Source: Temnopleurus reevesii (lineage: Eukaryota > Echinodermata > Echinoidea > Temnopleuroida > Temnopleuridae). Taken from it: a stretch of DNA of 64,000 nt. Of the stretch, positions 40,033-49,427 are shown in pieces; positions within the stretch are counted from its first letter, which is position 1, and the number at the start of each line of letters is the position of its first letter. The notes below the pieces were generated by a model that saw only the letters and a program-made list of their open reading frames with translations, was not told where the DNA came from and made no database searches. The stretch spans positions 14,377 to 78,376 of the forward strand of contig BQKZ01001412.1 of assembly GCA_036244855.1 (NCBI GenBank). Direction: 5' to 3'. The position numbers were made by a program, and so were the translations under genes.

Positions 40033-41116
40033 TGACCTGCTGTTCCCCCTCACCTGCCCGTCAAGGACCAGCAAAGTGAAAAGATGATTTCAGACAAAGA
40101 GAACACAATTTGGGGTCATTAACTGGTATAATCCTAAAAAGTACTTTTGGAAAAAAAAGAAGGTCCTCAATTATGAGATAAGCTTTCAAAATTAGTTAAA
40201 TGGTTTACATTATTGGGCACTCATTGCAGCTGCTATTATGCTCATGTTAGCCTTTTGGAAATGTCTATTTTGAGATTTCTTTGTTTGCTTGCATTCAGAT
40301 CATTTGATCATTAAATGTAATATGAGTTTGCAAATGAATCACTCATAACTTTCAGATTGTATGAGAAGACTGTAGTGCAGTGGTGAATATGGGTACACAT
40401 TACCATTTGATTTTATAGCACTTAATTACATGTACCACTCTTCAAATTTCAGAGAACAAAGTTGTTTATGCTAAGTAAATGAGCAATTGTCATATTTCAG
40501 TTGTCCCTCGATGAGGCAGGGAAGCGAGAGTAAGCATGAAAATGAGGGGAGCAAGCATGAAAATAGGCCAAGTGAAAGATGAGAGCAGATGTGCTTGAGT
40601 AAATGAGAGCAAGCAAAGAGTTCTGATGAGAAACAGAGAAAAAAAAAACCTCCAAAGATGACAGAAAATTTGGAGAAGCGAGATGACATGACAGTTGAGG
40701 AATGCAAAAAAGAGAAGAAGCGCAGAGAAATTATGAAAAAAAAAGATAACTTGTCCGGAAATGGAGGAGCATGGCTCATCCCCGTAGGTATGTGAGCAGC
40801 ATCCCTATGTTCCCTCTCAAACATGGTTGCCATGGTGATGCATCCATCGTATCTAGCCTCCAACTTCTTGGTAGTCTCAAGATACAGGCCAATCAATACC
40901 AAAATTGCTGCAAGTATTGGAAATGATATTTTCTGAGTTAGGTGTTGAAGAGCTTGATTTATCATTTGCTGGTACTTTATAAGCCAATTGTAGCAGTATA
41001 TCAGAGTTATCACATTTTAAGCTCCAAGAGGACAAGTTGTTCAAATTCAAAGATTAAAAAAAAACATGCTTGGTCCAAGGCTTGTAGCCCACTCCTTCTG
41101 ACCAGTCATGGCTGCT

Positions 41117-41146
41117 GTTGCCAAGCAACTGTGGTTGCCTAGCAAC
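41117..41146. promoter_or_regulatory. Tandem pair of 13-bp X-boxes
   Basis: GTTGCCAAGCAAC (41117-41129) and GTTGCCTAGCAAC (41134-41146), each two inverted half-sites around one base, separated by 4 bp. This is the classical RFX X-box form. Confidence 0.6.
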
Positions 41147-42231
41147 CAGAGGCTTACTCAGCTTGTCAGGGATGAGGTCACTGTCTAGTTGCCTGGGACA
41201 CAAATTACTTTCTTCTCACTTTCTTCTTTTTTCCATTTTCTTTTCTGTGGTTAAAGTGGATTTGGCACTTGCATTGGATTGATGTAAAAGAAGAATCATC
41301 ACAAGGCACGCAAACTTCCTTGTGGCTTGTCTGTACATCCCTGCCTTTTTTCTCATGTGTTTGTAGCTTTTAGTTTGTCCTAGAATTGTTAAAACAAGGA
41401 AACAACTAATTTCCTGGTTACTGAATAACACCACACTAGTATCCAAGTAAGCTGCATTGTTCTCAATTAATCCCATTGAAATATGTGGAGAGATACAATG
41501 TAATTCATCGTCATAGAATTGATTTTCTGTTTGCTCTTTTGTTTAAATAATTATGGTTGGTTTTCCTTCGCTACACATACTTTTCAGCACTAAAAAGGTT
41601 GCACATTGCAATTTTTAATTATTTCTTTTAATTCAAACTGTACACGGGTATTATGAGATAGATGTGGAAAAACTGATTCATCACCAATTGCTGTAAAAAT
41701 ATGGAAAAATGTATTTCAACTGTTAGGTATTGTTGAAGGTGTCATACATTTGAATCCTTTCATTTCCACAAGCCATAAAAATACCTCCTATTATTATTAT
41801 TATTATCATAATTTACGATCCATTGTAAGAAATTCAATGCAAGTTTCATTTCTCTTGTTTTGGACATGTTATGTTTGAACAAACAACAAATTTGACATTC
41901 ATGACGAACACATGGCCTTATTTTTGACAAAGCATTAAAGAAAGACCCAAGGCTACAGTACCATCCATGGAGCCAGATGTAACTAGGCGTAGTTTCACTT
42001 GAAATATCTTCTTTCTTGATATTTTTTCTTGGGTCTATTTGATTTTTTTAGAGCAATCACTGATTGATATTTCCTGAGGATTTTTTTTTTGTGTAGAATA
42101 TGTAATTTTCAGGGTCTTGAGAGCCAGACCAGTCGATTTGATCTAACAAAGGGAATGGAGACTCTGGCAACAATGAATAGAGAGGTCTGGAGTACATGTG
42201 CAGTAGCAACGCCAAGCTGTTGTTTGGCTCA

Positions 42232-42245
42232 GTTGCCATGGAAAC
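42232..42245. promoter_or_regulatory. X-box palindrome GTTGCCATGGAAAC
   Basis: Matches 13 of 14 positions. Confidence 0.45.
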
Positions 42246-42527
42246 CAGCAAATTACAAAGATGATGCCCTGGAGCTGTAGCAAGATTACTTCTCGGATTT
42301 CCCAGCCTTTCCCTTTAGCTTCTTTCGCATTTTGAATTTATTTGAATATAGAGTTTGATTCTTTTCATCAATACTGAGGGGCTAGCGGTACTTCGAATGG
42401 AGCGATATGCGCTTTTGATGGGCATCTCAGTAAAATTGCTGCTTTCTTTTTAGCATGGTAAAATTTGATTTAGGAGATTTTGTTTCTTGCAGGTATGATT
42501 GATTGCCTTTGTGGCGTAAAAAGTGCA

Positions 42528-42780
42528 TCTCTGTCCCTCTGTCTCTCTCTTTCCCTTTCTGCTCCTCTCTCTCTTTCTCTCCCTCACCCCTTTCCTTTCT
42601 CTCCTTTATTCATCCCTCTCCCTCTTTCCTTATCTCCAGTCTCCATACCCCCTCTCCCTTTCTTTCTCTTTCTCTCCCCTTTCAAGCTCCCTCCATCTTT
42701 TTCCGGTTTCCCTTTCCCTTTCTCTTTCTCTCCTTTTTTTTTCCCTTTTTCAGTCATCCTTCTTTCTTCTCTATCCTCTT
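42528..42780 (+). repeat. C/T-rich low-complexity tract on the transcribed gene's sense strand
   Basis: About 250 nt almost entirely of C and T (ctctctttccctttct-type units). The long frames through it are artefacts of its composition. Confidence 0.92.
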
Positions 42781-43139
42781 CTATGATAGATCTTTTCTCA
42801 TCGTTTCTCTCATCTCAACAATACTTGAATGAAGATATTGAATTTTAAATCAGACATTTGTTTGATTGTAGAATGGTTGTATTGATTATTTTAATCCATT
42901 ATGTACTACATACATGAGAATTTATATAATTCATATCTTACATACATCAGATTGGACTGTAAAAGCTTTGCATTAGTAACAGAATAATTAAACATGCAAT
43001 TCTGAAATTTTAATCAAGAAAAGAAATATTGGAAGCAGATTGAAGTAACAATGCTTCAAACAATAATTTGAGGTTGGGCCTACATGTATATCCTTGCAAT
43101 CCATCACGAAGTAAGATAATATAATGAGATGAAAGCCCC

Positions 43140-43510
43140 TCCCACATCTACGACCTGCCTAGATTGTAGCGCCGATTGGATTACAATGCAAACGCAACCA
43201 AAGCATGTCGCAGATGCATCACAATGCAGCAAACAATATGGAGCTCTGCAAAGGTGGCAAAAGGGGAAAAAAGAGAGAAAAAGGTGCGATTTTATTATGG
43301 GGTAAAGAACTGCCTTGATGTGAGAGAATTCCTTAAATTGGCAATGCAATGCAGGGGCTCGTCCCAAACGAGAAATGTGAAGTAGTCGTAGGGTGTACGA
43401 ATGCACGCTGGTTCGCAGCGCGATGGCGGTGTGAAGATCAATAACGGTATTTGTAAGCACGAGAGCGAGTGGGAAGACGCGGGGATGGAGAAGGGAAGAC
43501 GTGTCATAGA
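43140..43510. promoter_or_regulatory. CpG-bearing intronic block
   Basis: Richer in CG than the surrounding intron, with a CCAAT-type box (ccgattggatt), a ctcgt/acgag inverted pair (43358-43373) and non-repetitive appearance. The 141-codon minus-strand frame across it has no known domain. Confidence 0.22.
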
Positions 43511-44740
43511 GGCTAATGCACCATGTCAATATTTTCTGGGGGTTCTGAGCTCTTAAAAAATTGTGAAGGAGAGGTAGACTTGAAGCAAATGGAGTAAAAA
43601 GTAGCCCCTATATGCTCGAGTATAAAAATTATATAGCAAGAAAGATTATGTAGTTTGATATGAGATTTTAGCGTAACAAATCCTCATTTAAGATTTTTAT
43701 TAAACATCATACCAAAAAAGGAAGTCGATTGTATGGTAGTCATTTTTTACATTCCCAGCATCTTTTACAATTCAAGTGTATCTTTCACTCAGTTGTATGA
43801 TATTATTTATGGGAACATAATTCCTGTGGTGACATATATACACATAAATCCAAGTTATGCACATTCCATAAATAACGCGATAATATGCTGTCCCAGTATC
43901 ATATTTCCTCCATATATATTGACACTTCTCTCCAGAGTCAAAGTACGATGCGAGATGTATGAGAATTTCACGGCGGAATTCCGTCACACAGTGAATCACG
44001 GGTCGGGAATTCAAAAACATTTTGCTCTCTCCCTCTCTTTGTCTCTCAACGTTCTAAGCGATATTGGTTATTCATTAATTTGTTGGTCTGAATTATGTTG
44101 CATTTACTCTGCTGATTTGTGATTATAATCTGCCATGAGTGATTCATGGTGAAAAAGGTTGATGGAGTGCGTCGTCGTCGGATGAAAAATTGATCAGCAG
44201 GGATGTGGGGCGAAGGAGGAAAGCTGCCAAGAAAGAGATAATAATTCTTTAAAAAAGAAGATGTTATTTGTGCTCATCTTTTTTAACTCGGATTTCCTTT
44301 GTATGACATCCTATTTCCTTGAAAATTGCCTTTTTCTGTTGCCAATAGAAACATACAGTTATATAAACATGTGATGAGAAAATGGTGTCACAGATATTTA
44401 TCTGGTGATGTTGGATCTATTATTAATATGAAACCAGTTCAAACCTCACCTCTTGGTTGTAGCCTCACAGGCTACTCCATGTAGTCACGAAATGTTCGTG
44501 TGATGGATAATTTCACGGTTCCTAGTGTAACCTTACACCTGCCTCTTCCAAACGATATGTTTCCCATAGGGAATTCCTTTTCAATCATTTCTTTTTGTTG
44601 TTTCTACATGATCATAAGGCAGCTGCTTTTACTTAAACTTATGGATTTATGACCTTTCAATAACAAACAGCCTTAATTAATCATCTTGTGACTGACATAT
44701 TTTCTCCTTTTTTTCTCCCTACATCTTGTTCTTCCTCCAG

Positions 44741-44892
44741 TCGTTAGGTAAAGGTTCGTTATGGTGCGTGGACCCTGACTACAGGCCCAACCTGCTACAA
44801 GCCCTAAGGAAGACCCCTTATCATCCTTATCATCATGTCCTGCCATACTCCCCCTACGGCTTCTCAGGGGGACCACTCTCCAACATCTCAAG
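44741..44892 (+). CDS. foxN2/3: FoxN2/3 coding exon 2 (forkhead wing 2 end and linker)
   Basis: Encodes residues 193-242 plus two bases of codon 243. It starts [20 protein letters not shown], closely matching the SIGKGSLWC(I/V)DP(E/D)YR segment that follows the recognition helix in vertebrate FOXN3, then [12 protein letters not shown] and a Ser/Pro/Gly/Tyr-rich linker. The acceptor is strong (pyrimidine tract then cttcctccag at 44740) and joins exon 1 in phase 0. The donor is TCAAG|GTATGG, leaving phase 2. If the donor is ignored the frame runs 19 codons into the intron and stops at 44948-44950. The last about 125 nt of this exon and its donor are repeated in tandem just downstream. Confidence 0.94.
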
Positions 44893-44966
44893 GTATGGTA
44901 TTCTGGAAGATATAATAGAAAATGAAAATTATAGAACTATGAGGCCATGATTATGGGCCAAGCATG

Positions 44967-45076
44967 AGGCTCATCCTATTTCAAGCCCTAAGGAAGACCC
45001 CTTATCATCCTTATCATCATGTCCGGCCATACTCCCCCTACGGCTTCTCAAGGGGACCACTCTCCAACATCTCAAG
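44967..45076 (+). pseudogene. Partial exon copy 2
   Basis: Copies the 3' part of FoxN2/3 exon 2 plus an intact GTATGG donor. The frame is open; RPNLLQA is changed to RLILFQA, and there are two further replacements (CTG to CGG, GGG to AGG). The sequence before it (gattatgggccaagcatgag) has no pyrimidine tract, so I see no good acceptor. Confidence 0.85.
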
Positions 45077-45145
45077 GTATGGTATTCCAGAAAGAAATAA
45101 AGGAAAATTGTAGGACAAAAATCAATAATTGATAACAACAATGTT

Positions 45146-45269
45146 GTGGCCCCAGCTACAGGCCCAACCTCCTGCAAGCCCTAAGGAAGACCCCTTATCA
45201 TCCTTATCATCATGTCCTGCCATACTGCCCCTACGGCTTCTCAGGGGGACCACTCTCCAACATCTCAAG
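45146..45269 (+). pseudogene. Partial exon copy 3 (longest and best preserved)
   Basis: Homology reaches further 5' than in the other copies, to the GTGGACCCTGACTACAGG region, with one base deleted (GTGGCCCC). From the ctacag|G at 45161/45162 to the GTATGG donor it is 108 nt and fully open, with two synonymous changes (CTGCTA to CTCCTG) and one replacement (TCC to TGC). Confidence 0.87.
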
Positions 45270-45344
45270 GTATGGTATTCTGGAAGATATAATAGAAAAT
45301 AAAAAATTATATAATTATGGGGCCATAATTATGGGCCAAACATG

Positions 45345-45454
45345 AGGCTCATCCTATTTCAAGCCCTAAGGAAGACCCCATATCATCCTTATCATCATGT
45401 CCTGCCGTACTCTCCCTACGGCTTCTCAGGGGGACCACTCTCCAACATCTCAAG
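45345..45454 (+). pseudogene. Partial exon copy 4
   Basis: Same 5' boundary and RLILFQA variant as copy 2. In the last 94 nt it differs from the true exon at three sites, all third positions and synonymous (CCT/CCA, CCA/CCG, TCC/TCT). The donor is CAAG|GTATGA. Confidence 0.85.
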
Positions 45455-45527
45455 GTATGATATTCTGGAAGATATAATAGAAACTGAAAATTATATAAAT
45501 ATGGGGCCATGATTTCAGCCCCAAATG

Positions 45528-45630
45528 AGGCCCAACCAACTTCCATACGTGTCCCCATGCAGTCTCTTAGAGGGACCCCTTTTGAATATCTCAATGTATG
45601 GTAATTGAAGAAATAATTTAGAAAGGAAAA
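45528..45630 (+). pseudogene. Partial exon copy 5, strongly decayed
   Basis: Recognisable by gaggcccaaccaacttc, then catacgtgtccccatg, agagggacccc and ctcaatgtatggtaat in the same order as the other copies. An internal block (aagccctaagg to gtcctgc) is deleted and the donor AAG|GT has become AAT|GT. Confidence 0.65.
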
Positions 45631-48223
45631 AAAAAAGTTTGAAGATATCTTCACTCATTCAGGATCATTCACTTTCAAGCACATTTCTTTGGGATTATCT
45701 GTGCAATGCAATCCAGTAAATATTGAACTAGAGATCCATTTATGAAGCATTCTGGTCCCGTAACATACCACATGACCGTGTTAACTTTTAAAAATCCAGC
45801 AATGACTGCAAGAAAATAAAAAAAATTGCCAAATTTTGAAGCAAAGGGAATGACAAACGTACCGGGGAAGAGCATGTTTGTTCAAATTTGTTGTGTGTTG
45901 GGGAGTGTTTGCACTGCACTTAAACGCAACCCCTTTGAATTCCTCGTCAGAACACTCACCCGATTCAAACCCTTGGAGGGGGCGCCAAAGATAAATGCAA
46001 AGTTTATAATTCCCCAATGACATGCTTTCATCTTCCGCCTCTATGTATATTCATCAGCATTTCTTGACATGCCATCGAAAATTTGATTAATGGCCACAAA
46101 CCAATACCAATATTGATTATGTATAAGGTCAGATAGGTTAGTTGATCATTAAGATGATGTTCCGTTTTCACATTAGCGCCCTGCATGTTGCTGAAAATCA
46201 CCATGGCAATATGAATTCCCTAGTATACATCACAGCATGCTGAATGTTTAAAAGTTCGTGAGCCTGGAAATATTAAATATTTAACAATCGCAAGGGAAAT
46301 AACCTTTACAGTCATGGAAAAAATTGCTGGAGGGGACTCGTAAATCAAATAATGTTTTTATTCCATCAGATGATAAAACATGATCAAAACGGAGAAAAGT
46401 AACATCATGTGATAAGTACCTATTATCACTAAGCTTGAGACTTTTTCTCTCTGAGAGCTATATTAAATTGTGTGATGTCATTTTACAAACATATAGCTAC
46501 ATTATCACAGCCATATTTGCAGGCATGCAATTTTGTGTGAATTTGAATTTGTTCAGGATTTCAAAGTCAATGGAGTGTGGATGAAGGGAACATTCTCTAT
46601 GTTAAACATTTATTTTGGTAGTCAGAAATGTTAGGGGGAGTGGAGTTGAAGACTCCTCCTCTAAACGGTATAATATTTATATTTCTTTATTAATATTTGT
46701 TAATTGTATTTTTTTCTTGAAATGATAACCCTTGTTTCTTGTTTACTCATATAGTGACTCTAAGAACTTGTAATAGGTTGTGAATTTTTATTATTTTTAA
46801 ATTTGGATTTGAAATATGAGTTAAAAATAGCCTATTCCATAATACATGTAACCACAATTTCTTTTCTATTATGAACAAAGTAATTGCATGATTTACAAAA
46901 CCAAAATACTGTTAAGCTGGGGAGTACTTGTTATTCATTAGTACAATCAATTATTATTACGCTCAAACAGAACTACTAAAGAAGAAAAGTAAGGAGGAGA
47001 TAATTACATTTAATTGCAAATTACCCTTCAATTGCCGTCCACTCCTCAAAGTCATCGAACAAAATCATCAAACCATAAAGAAATTGACTCATCATGTCTT
47101 GACTGGTCAAGGCGATACTTGGTCAATATTGACCCATCCCTTTTTAAAGTCTCGAGAATAGGAAGGAATGAGGGCCAGTCATTGGTCTATGATACTAAGT
47201 ACTTCATCAACGAGTGTAAATGAGTACTTTGGTGTTTGATATGACTAAGCTTTCGCGGTTCCTTTAAAAGGATGATGAATCAAAACACGTCAAGTTTAGT
47301 TTGTAATGAAAATTAAGCTTGGGTATTAAAGAGAATTATGTTGCACTCCATACCCAATAACATTCCTTTTGTAATTAATCACCCTTGGTTTAGTGCATGT
47401 TGTCTACAACTGATGTTTTTTTTTGTAATAGGCCTACATGTTTTATTTAGAGAAATTTGTTGCTAAAACAATTGGGTAATTCCAAAAAATCATTTCTTAA
47501 TCATTTGGAGATATCATTTTCTTTATTCAGGGGGGGGGGTGGTATCTAGTGTTTTGGAGAAGGCAGATTTGGTCCAGGTTGATAAATTAGGATACGTATG
47601 GGCTCGAGTGTAAAAATAACAAATCAGAACCAGTTACAAAATTCAGCGAACTGTCAGTAGAAATCACCTGACTTTCATTAATATATGTATTCCCAGGGCG
47701 CAGTTTTTGTGAATTCCCCAAAGTGGAATTATTTGATCAGATTTCGCTGGGTGCAGGGATCCGAAGTAGCACGATCTCTGCCCTATCTAAGTGAACCCGA
47801 GATATTGCATTGATCCCTACTTCAAATATTTCGCAGGGGTAGAACAAAAATTGTGTTCCGGGGGGAAAATTGATACGAAGAGAAGAAATATTGGAGGGAT
47901 TTGGGTGTTGCTTGTTGGAATGCTGGGGGTTTACATAAGTGTACCTGAGCATATTTAACAAAAAAGTTTTGCTAAGATGTCCTTATGGTTTCTGCTTGCA
48001 AGCGCTTCATAATTGATGTCTTTAAAAGATTGTTTTAGTTGTTGGTTTTCTTTTTCAAAACCCATAAATCCATTTCTTTCACATTTTCTATACATTCATC
48101 AAATGGTTTAGGTGTGATCGTTTAAAATTGAGCCTGGTGTGTCAAATTGTGTTATATTATTTACAGTTAAAAGTTTAAGTATACAATGATATATTTTCTT
48201 TTTCTTTTTCCATTCTTTTACAG

Positions 48224-48279
48224 CAATCAAAACAGGCTTTCTACAGTTCTCTCGGCTTACAATGGTGTCCCAATTCCAG
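48224..48279 (+). CDS. foxN2/3: FoxN2/3 coding exon 3
   Basis: A 56-nt exon between a strong acceptor (ttctttttccattcttttacag) and donor CCAG|GTAAAT. Entering in phase 2 it completes Ser243 and reads NQNRLSTVLSAYNGVPIP (244-261), leaving one base (phase 1). Both boundaries fit the neighbouring exons' phases without a stop, which is the main support, because the peptide is short and lies in the poorly conserved region after the forkhead domain. Another frame would need non-matching phases. Confidence 0.82.
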
Positions 48280-49255
48280 GTAAATATTTTCATATTTATT
48301 CAATGATTTTTGAGATCCCATGAAGGCTTATTTGAAAATCATACCAATACCTTTGTACATTTTTCTTTTCATTCTTGTTTTTAGCAATGATTGTCTTTCA
48401 CCTTGCTTTCTGAGGTGCACAATAATTTATGGAGACTCCATGTTGAATTCACCTTCATTGTTGACATGACCAACAAAAAAGTAGACCTCAAAACTTTTAT
48501 GAATTATGCCCCGAACACCTATATTGGGCAGTTGGCCTAGATTTTTCAGTAGAAATAGAAAAGGATGTGATTTTATGGTTAAAAATGAAGGTGAGGTGAG
48601 ATGTCAAGGTGATTATTTGGCATGTAAACTTATAAATCTCACAGGACAGGCTCTGGGTTGTATATATATTTGATCTGAGTTATGGATGCTTTGTGCATAA
48701 ATAGATGCTCTTTGGTAATGTGTGAAGTATTCACACATGCTTGGACAATCTGCGCTGTTAAAAACTAGATTTTTGAGAGAATTTTGAAAAATGGAGAATT
48801 ACACATCCTAAGCAAGAAAGATGATATGTGAGAAATTTTATTCCACTAAAAACTTAACTATGATTTCATGAGGAACGCTGAAAAAAAGAGGATTTGTCCA
48901 TACGTTTAATGTCAATTCATGATCATTTGTACGACAAAGCGTTTCATGGTCTACACTGCATGAAAGTTTTATGTATAGAATTTAGCCAGTAGTTTCTTAA
49001 AAAGGAAGTCTTGTGTCCCATAAATTTCTTGTTCATTATTTTGCTTTTTTTAAAGGATATATGATTCTCGATTTTGAAACTTACAGAGGCTCATCAATAT
49101 AATTTTTTTTCAATCTCTGCTTGGAATTTATATATTATTTATGGAATATGGAATAAATGAAAGAGAACAAGTATTTAGATAAGGATAAGATTTTCCACTG
49201 CATATCGCAAAGGAAGTGAAGGCCACAAAATTTAGAGGTTTTTTTTAAATAGTAG

Positions 49256-49269
49256 GTTGCCTTGGCAAC
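49256..49269. promoter_or_regulatory. X-box palindrome GTTGCCTTGGCAAC
   Basis: Matches 13 of 14 positions with both half-sites perfect. Confidence 0.5.
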
Positions 49270-49413
49270 CATGGTGAACCTTGAAGCCTATGCCTGGTAA
49301 ATATATCAGAGAGGAAGGAAGAATGGAGGGAAAAAAGCCAGGTTCAACCAGGTTCAGAAAGAGAGACCTGGTCAGGTAGGCAGTTCAAGCAAAAATATTG
49401 TTCCACCATACTC

Positions 49414-49427
49414 ATTTCCATGGCAAC
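49414..49427. promoter_or_regulatory. X-box palindrome ATTTCCATGGCAAC
   Basis: Matches 12 of 14 positions, 145 bp from the preceding site. Confidence 0.38.

Larger units (their letters stand above)
36678..44740 (+). other. foxN2/3: FoxN2/3 intron between coding exons 1 and 2 (8,063 bp)
   Basis: Non-coding. It holds X-box-like pairs at 37193/37216 and 41117/41134, single X-boxes at 40019, 40826 and 42232, a 250-nt C/T-rich tract (42528-42780) and a CpG-containing block (43140-43510). Open frames here are short or low-complexity and I call no gene in them. Confidence 0.85.
44785..45630 (+). repeat. Tandem array of the 3' part of FoxN2/3 exon 2 with its splice donor
   Basis: The real exon's last 108 nt (44785-44892) are followed by copies ending at 45076, 45269 and 45454 and a decayed copy near 45544-45630. 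Equivalent points (aagccctaagg) fall at 44799, 44983, 45176 and 45361, giving spacings of 184, 193 and 185 bp. The final 94 exon-derived bases differ from the true exon at only two (copy 2), one (copy 3) and three (copy 4) positions, while the flanking intron parts differ more. No copy has the beginning of the exon (SLGKGSLW). Confidence 0.93.
44893..48223 (+). other. foxN2/3: FoxN2/3 intron between coding exons 2 and 3 (3,331 bp)
   Basis: Begins with the tandem partial-exon array (to 45630). The remainder is A+T-rich non-coding DNA with a unique-looking block at about 47690-47890 (a possible conserved element) and no recognisable gene or transposon. Confidence 0.8.

Noticed and set aside
40471..41013. 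Minus-strand frame of 180 codons, the second longest in the window
   Set aside because: It runs antisense through a purine-rich intron stretch, its middle is low-complexity Phe/Ser/Leu/Cys, and it contains no recognisable domain. The X-box-like site at 40826 inside it suits non-coding DNA better.
42480..42848. Overlapping frames through the C/T-rich tract
   Set aside because: Ser/Leu/Phe/Pro composition simply reflects the pyrimidine repeat; the same applies to frames at 56161-56792.
44785..45630. CRISPR array
   Set aside because: Units are long, exon-derived and of animal origin, with spacers that are themselves homologous.
44673..45654. Repeated minus-strand frames ([15 protein letters not shown])
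   Set aside because: They are antisense shadows of the FoxN2/3 exon array, not independent repeats.
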